A DNA stretch of 64,000 nucleotides, taken from positions 558,001 through 622,000 of the forward strand of contig NZ_JBPZGZ010000003.1 in the NCBI RefSeq assembly GCF_051857475.1. The letters run 5' to 3'. Source of the stretch: Pelomonas sp051857475. GTDB taxonomy: Bacteria > Pseudomonadota > Gammaproteobacteria > Burkholderiales > Burkholderiaceae_C. Shown here piece by piece: positions 60,225-64,000 of the stretch. The notes beneath the pieces were generated by a model. That model searched no databases, had not been told where the DNA came from, and saw only the letters and a list, made by a program, of their open reading frames with translations. The first letter of the stretch is position 1. Each line of letters begins with the position of its first letter. The position numbers were made by a program, and so were the translations under genes.

Positions 60225-60974
60225 TCAGGTCACGAAGCTGGCGGCCAAAGAGCCGAGCAGCAGGTTCCAGCCGTCCGCGAGCACGAACAGCATCAGCTTG
60301 AAGGGCAGGGCGACGAGCACGGGCGACAGCATCATCATGCCCAGGCTCATCAGCACGCTCGCCACGATCATGTCGATGACGAGGAAAGGGATGAAGATCA
60401 GGAAGGCGATCTGGAAGGCGCTTTTCAGCTCGCTGGTCACGAAGGCGGGCACCAGCACCTTGAAGGGCACGTCCTCGGCCTTGACGCTGGCGTCCAGCTT
60501 GGCCAGGCGCGAGAACAGGGCCACGTCGGCCTGGCGGGTCTGCTTCAGCATGAAGCCGCGCATCGGTACCTCGGCGCGCTTCAAGGCCTCATCGAACTGG
60601 ATGGTGCCGGCGCTGTAGGGTTGCCAGGCCTCGGCGTAGACCTTGTCCAGCGTCGGGCTCATGACGAAGAAGGTCAGGAACAGGCTCAGGCCGACGATGA
60701 CCTGGTTGGGCGGCGCCGACTGTGTGCCCAGGGCCTGGCGCATCAGGCTCAGCACGATGGCGATGCGTGTGAAGGCCGTCATCATCAGGATGACGGCGGG
60801 CAGGAAGCCCAGGGCCGTGAAGAACAGCAGGGTCTGGATGGGCACCGAATAGCTGCCGCCCGAGCCCTGGCCGACCAGCAAGGGCAGTGAAGCCGGCGGG
60901 GTCTGGCCTTGCTGGGCGAAGGCGGAGCCGGCTGCAAGCAGCAGGCCGGCCATCAACAGGGATTTAGGCTTCAT
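60225..60974 (-). CDS. fliP: Flagellar type III export component FliP
   Basis: A 249-residue inner-membrane protein with a cleavable signal (MKPKSLLMAGLLLAAGSAFA), as known for FliP. The family blocks FFTALGFLPAVILMMTAFTRIAIVLSLMRQALGT, FLTFFVMSPTLDKVYAEAWQPY and PAFVTSELKSAFQIAFLIFIPFLVIDMIVASVLMSLGMMM are intact. The start ATG 60974 lies 11 bases inside the end of fliO, so translation is coupled. The upstream ATG at 61004 would extend into fliO and lose the signal peptide. Confidence 0.97.
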   Translation of the reverse strand: MKPKSLLMAGLLLAAGSAFAQQGQTPPASLPLLVGQGSGGSYSVPIQTLLFFTALGFLPAVILMMTAFTRIAIVLSLMRQALGTQSAPPNQVIVGLSLFLTFFVMSPTLDKVYAEAWQPYSAGTIQFDEALKRAEVPMRGFMLKQTRQADVALFSRLAKLDASVKAEDVPFKVLVPAFVTSELKSAFQIAFLIFIPFLVIDMIVASVLMSLGMMMLSPVLVALPFKLMLFVLADGWNLLLGSLAASFVT

Positions 60975-61287
60975 TGCCGCGCTCCTTGCTGAGCAGCTTG
61001 GCAAAGCTGGCCGGTGCGACCGGCTCGGCCTGGGGCGGCATCACATGCAGGGTCGTGATGTTCTGGGCGGTGGCGCCCAGCACCAGCCAGCGGCGGTCTT
61101 CGCCCTGGCCGACCTCGACGACGAGGAGGCGCTGGTTGGGCGCGGTGGGCAGCTGGGCCACCACGCGCAGCACGCCGGCTGCCGCGGCGCCGCCCAGCGG
61201 CGTGCGCTTGAGCAGCCACAGCGCGACCGGGATCAGCGCGACGATGCCGAGGAACCAGAGAAAGGGGAGCAGGCCGGAAGCATTCAT
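60964..61287 (-). CDS. fliO: Flagellar biosynthesis protein FliO
   Basis: A 107-residue protein with one N-terminal helix (about 5-24) and a small cytosolic domain (RVVAQLPTAPNQRLLVVEVGQGEDRRWLVLGATAQNITTL). This is the weakly conserved FliO pattern; FliO assists assembly of the FliP ring. Position between fliN and fliP supports the call. The start ATG 61287 (MNASGLLPF) is chosen; the frame is open to 61377 but lies in a 129-base gap after fliN with no family similarity. Confidence 0.9.
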   Translation of the reverse strand: MNASGLLPFLWFLGIVALIPVALWLLKRTPLGGAAAAGVLRVVAQLPTAPNQRLLVVEVGQGEDRRWLVLGATAQNITTLHVMPPQAEPVAPASFAKLLSKERGNEA

Positions 61288-61416
61288 GCCTCGGCATTCT
61301 GCGGACGGACTTGAGCGGCCGAACCCCCTAAATGGCCCGGCAAACCCTTGGTTGTCCCAAGACCGCGCCAACGGCACGGGCTTTCGGCTGCACGCCGCGT
61401 GCTGGCGGCGCAGCCC

Positions 61417-61863
61417 TCAAGCGGCCTTGGACAGGCGGCGCATGCGCTCGGACGGCGTGACGATGTCGGTCAGGCGGATACCGAATTTGTCGTTCACGAC
61501 CACCACCTCGCCCTGGGCGATCAGGTAGCCGTTGACCAGCACGTCCATGGGCTCGCCGGCCAGGGCGTCCAGCTCCACGACCGAGCCCTGGGCCAGTTGC
61601 AGGATGTTCTTGATCGGGATGCGGGTGCGGCCCAGTTCCACGGTCAGCTGGACGGGAATGTCCAGGATCATGTTGATGTCGTTGCCCGGCCCCGCGCCGC
61701 TGGTCGGCGTGAAGTTGGCGAAGCTGGGCGTGGACACCTGTTCAGGCACCTCGGCGACCACTTCGGTGGCGGGAGACGCGGCAGGCGCGGCTTCGGCCAG
61801 GGCCGCAGCCCATTCGGCCGCCATCGCGTCCTGTTCTTCTTGGCTGGGTGAATCAGGACTCAT
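61417..61863 (-). CDS. fliN: Flagellar motor switch protein FliN
   Basis: A 148-residue C-ring protein. The N-terminal 60 residues are acidic, alanine-rich and variable. The SpoA core starts at about 63 (NDINMILDIPVQLTVELGRTRIPIKNILQLAQGSVVELDALAGEPMDVLVNG) and ends GIRLTDIVTPSERMRRL, exactly as in FliN. It starts 11 bases before the end of fliM, so the two switch proteins are translated together. Together with FliM and FliG it sets rotation direction in answer to CheY-P. Confidence 0.97.
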   Translation of the reverse strand: MSPDSPSQEEQDAMAAEWAAALAEAAPAASPATEVVAEVPEQVSTPSFANFTPTSGAGPGNDINMILDIPVQLTVELGRTRIPIKNILQLAQGSVVELDALAGEPMDVLVNGYLIAQGEVVVVNDKFGIRLTDIVTPSERMRRLSKAA

Positions 61864-62857
61864 GTTTGGCTCCCAACCAGCCCTCTTGCGGGCCAGTCAG
61901 CATCTTGTCGATCTTGAGGGCATAGCGCCCGTTGGACGTGCCGTAGTGGCAGTCGAAGACGGGGACGCCGTCCACCTTGGTCTGGATCATGGGGTTCAGA
62001 TCCAGTTCTATGAAATCGCCCGGCTTGAAGGCCAGCAGCTGCTCGACCGTGGCCGGCGCCGTGCCCAGCTCGGCCACCAGTTCCACTTCGGCCGATTGGA
62101 TCTGGGTCTTGAGCAGATTGATCCAGCGCCGGTCCGGCTCGGAGGAGTCGCCGACCGTTGTCGAATACAACACGTCGCGGATGGGTTCCAGCGTCGAGTA
62201 GGGAATGCAGAAGTAGATGGTGCCGCTGGTCTCGCCGATTTCCAGCGTGAAGGACGTCGACACGACGATTTCGCTGGGCGTGGCGATGTTGGCGAACTGG
62301 GGCTGCATCTCCGAGCGCTGGTATTCCAGCTCGAGCGGGTAGATGCCCTTCCAGGCCTTGTGGTACTCGGCGAGGATGACCTCGACGATGCGGGTGATGA
62401 CGCGCTGCTCGGTGGGCGAGAAGTCGCGGCCTTCGATGCGGGCGTGGAACTTGCCGATGCCGCCGAACAGCGAATCGATGACGGCGAACACCAGCGTCGG
62501 GTCGCAGACGATCAGGCCGCTGCCGCGCAGCGGCTTGACCGACACGATGTTGAAGTTGGTCGGGACGACGATCTCGCGCAGGAAGGCGCTGTACTTCTGC
62601 ACCTTGATGCCGCCGATGGCGACTTCCGGGCTCTTGCGGATGAAGTTGAACAGGCCGACGCGGATGTTGCGCGCGAACCGCTCGTTGATGATTTCCATCG
62701 TGGGCATGCGCCCACGAACGATGCGTTCCTGGCTGGCGAGGTTGTACTCGCGTATGCCGCCGACCTGCTCCTCTTCGGCCTCGAGCTTCTGGCTCTCGCC
62801 GGTGATGCCCTGGAGCAGTGCATCGACTTCGTCTTGCGAAAGAATCTGCTGATTCAT
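61853..62857 (-). CDS. fliM: Flagellar motor switch protein FliM
   Basis: A 334-residue C-ring protein. The N-terminal CheY-P binding peptide is present (ILSQDEVDALLQGITGE). The middle CheC-like domain (about 45-230) follows, with the GGxG-type SLFGGIGKFHARIEGRDF. The C-terminal SpoA domain (about 250-325) contains LAFKPGDFIELDLNPMIQTKVDGVPVFDCHYGTSNGRYALKI. Length is normal. It begins 10 bases after fliL and overlaps fliN by 11 bases. Confidence 0.97.
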   Translation of the reverse strand: MNQQILSQDEVDALLQGITGESQKLEAEEEQVGGIREYNLASQERIVRGRMPTMEIINERFARNIRVGLFNFIRKSPEVAIGGIKVQKYSAFLREIVVPTNFNIVSVKPLRGSGLIVCDPTLVFAVIDSLFGGIGKFHARIEGRDFSPTEQRVITRIVEVILAEYHKAWKGIYPLELEYQRSEMQPQFANIATPSEIVVSTSFTLEIGETSGTIYFCIPYSTLEPIRDVLYSTTVGDSSEPDRRWINLLKTQIQSAEVELVAELGTAPATVEQLLAFKPGDFIELDLNPMIQTKVDGVPVFDCHYGTSNGRYALKIDKMLTGPQEGWLGAKHES

Positions 62858-62867
62858 TTGCGCGGCT

Positions 62868-63473
62868 TTACTGCACGATGAAGTTGGAGAACAGGACTTG
62901 CGTCACGGGACTTTCGACGTGGGCCTTTTTCTTCTTCTTTTTCTTCTTGGGCGCGTCGGCGGCAGCGGCGTGGTCGTCCTCGTCCTCGTCGTCGAGTTCG
63001 ATGCCCATGGGGCGCACCGACTCACGCATGATGTCCTTGGCGAGCTTTTCCTTGCCTTCCTTGGTGAGGAGCTCGGCCGCGGTCTTGTGCGCCAGCACCA
63101 TCAGCACATTGCTGCGGATGGCCGGCATGTAGGCCTTGATCTGGTCGGCGAACTTGGGGTCCTCGACCTGCAGCGTGACGCCGACCTGGGCAAAGCGGTC
63201 CACGTCCTTGTCGGCCAGGTTGACCGTGAAGGGGTCCAGCGGCACGAAGGTGGGCGGGTGGTCGCTCTTGGCGTGGGCCTTGGGCTTGGCTGGTGCTTCG
63301 GTGGCTTCGGCGCCGTCCTCACCATCCTCGGCCGGGGGCTTCTTCTTCAGCAGCATGACGGCCGCGCCGCCGCCCACCAGCACCAGCACGAGCACGGCGG
63401 CAATGATGATGATGAGCTTCTTGCTGCCGCCGCCCTTGGGCGCGGCGGCTTCGGCAGCCGGCGCAGTCGCCAT
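62868..63473 (-). CDS. fliL: Flagellar basal body-associated protein FliL with a lysine-rich insert
   Basis: A 201-residue single-helix protein (helix about 19-43) that rings the stator around the motor. The periplasmic domain is recognised by PTFVPLDPFTVNLADKDVDRFAQVGVTLQVEDPKFADQIKAYMPAIRSNVLMVLAHKTAAEL. FliL normally closes with a short ...VxxVLFTxFVVQ-type end, here VTQVLFSNFIVQ. Between the domain and this end a 29-residue insert has an acidic stretch (DDEDEDD) followed by eight lysines in a row (176-183). All eight codons are AAG or AAA in a T/C-only strand run at about 62929-62952 on the plus strand. Confidence 0.93.
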   Translation of the reverse strand: MATAPAAEAAAPKGGGSKKLIIIIAAVLVLVLVGGGAAVMLLKKKPPAEDGEDGAEATEAPAKPKAHAKSDHPPTFVPLDPFTVNLADKDVDRFAQVGVTLQVEDPKFADQIKAYMPAIRSNVLMVLAHKTAAELLTKEGKEKLAKDIMRESVRPMGIELDDEDEDDHAAAADAPKKKKKKKKAHVESPVTQVLFSNFIVQ

Positions 63474-63608
63474 GTGAACTCCTTGAGACGTCTTTCACCC
63501 CGGCGGCCTTTGCAGACCAGGGGCACCATTGCGCCTGATTATTGACCTGAGGCCCGTCCGGCAAGCCCCGATTAGGTCAAGCCAGTCGTGGCTATTTCCG
63601 CTTCAGGA

Positions 63609-64000
63609 TCAGGCAAATGTGTCGAGCAGGCCCACGCTGCGGCGTACCGGAGCCGCTGCCACGCCGGCGCTGGCGCCGATGCGGGATGTGCCGCTGCCGC
63701 TGCGCGAGCTGCGACCCTCATCGCGACCCGCCTCGGCGTCGCCGCCCTGGGCGTCACGGGGCGCTTGCTGGAAGACACCCCCGCCGGACAGCGTCAGACC
63801 CTGGTTCTGCAGGGCGGCTGCCAGATCCGGCAGGCTCTGTTCCAGGGCCTGGCGGGTCTCGGCCTGGGCCGCATGGAAGGAGACCTGGGCCTGATTGCCA
63901 TCGACGACGATCTGCACCGCCACCGGGCCCATGTCGGACGGGTTGAGCTGCAGTTCGGCCTGTTGCACGCCGTCCACGGCCAGCAGGCTGACGCGCGCGC
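63609..64000 (-). CDS. fliK: Flagellar hook-length control protein FliK (C-terminal part, cut by window edge)
   Basis: About 130 C-terminal residues of FliK, the secreted ruler that sets hook length and switches export specificity. The conserved FliK C-terminal domain is clear: RVSLLAVDGVQQAELQLNPSDMGPVAVQIVVDGNQAQVSFHAAQAETRQALEQSLPDLAAALQNQGLTL. It is followed by a Ser/Gly/Ala-rich tail. The N-terminal part lies outside the window. It is upstream of fliL with a 135-base gap that holds an inverted repeat TTGACCT/AGGTCAA (63543-63580). Confidence 0.93.
   Translation of the reverse strand, partial: ARVSLLAVDGVQQAELQLNPSDMGPVAVQIVVDGNQAQVSFHAAQAETRQALEQSLPDLAAALQNQGLTLSGGGVFQQAPRDAQGGDAEAGRDEGRSSRSGSGTSRIGASAGVAAAPVRRSVGLLDTFA

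Overview
The window is about 64 kb of high-GC chromosomal DNA with dense, short-spaced operons. Gene order and protein sequences (secB-gpsA-trmL-comF-bioC next to a complete cox operon, a beta-type CheA/CheW cluster and fliKLMNOPQR) point to a motile, aerobically respiring betaproteobacterium of the Burkholderiales, most likely of the Roseateles/Pelomonas/Rubrivivax group. This placement is an inference from protein resemblance; no 16S gene is present. I see no phage, IS transposase, plasmid gene or CRISPR array.

Layout. 1-5.2 kb: housekeeping genes (gpmA 3' part missing at the edge, rhodanese, grxC, secB, gpsA, trmL, comF, a BioC-like methyltransferase). 5.4-14.5 kb: a complete aa3-type cytochrome c oxidase locus with subunits II, I and III, assembly factors (CtaG, SURF1, two SCO-like proteins) and heme A synthesis (CtaA, CtaB). 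14.5-22 kb: rpoH behind a perfect CIRCE operator, then on the same strand a large FtsX-type permease, a MASE1/CHASE/PAS hybrid kinase and a CheW. 22-28.2 kb: a LysE exporter, tRNA-Gly(CCC), a REC-GGDEF diguanylate cyclase coupled to a second hybrid kinase, and a lipoprotein 5'-nucleotidase. 28.2-37.8 kb: an Oar-like TonB-dependent receptor, gabD, alaS and a serine hydrolase.

37.8-43.6 kb (minus strand): a chemotaxis operon, short cheZ-like gene, cheY, cheA, cheW, and an MCP ending in a CheR/CheB tether. 43.8-49.3 kb (plus strand): five mutually overlapping genes encoding a REC-fused NarX-type kinase, a NarL-type regulator, a YfiN/DgcN-like CHASE8-HAMP-GGDEF cyclase, a TonB-dependent receptor and a YfiR-family periplasmic protein. 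It looks like a YfiBNR-type c-di-GMP switch in which a TonB receptor takes the outer-membrane place of YfiB. This is the best candidate here for a little-described system.

49.5-58.4 kb: a MacAB-like exporter (adaptor, ATPase, two permeases) and two large secreted or periplasmic peptidases (S9 prolyl oligopeptidase and M13). 58.5-64 kb (minus strand): the fliK-L-M-N-O-P-Q-R flagellar operon. Between fliQ and fliR it carries a roughly 0.6-kb imperfect giant palindrome with no believable gene in it, the second most interesting object in the window.

The recurring theme is signal input: three histidine kinases of two very different builds, two diguanylate cyclases, one MCP/CheA pathway with two CheW proteins, and flagellar switch genes lie within 50 kb.
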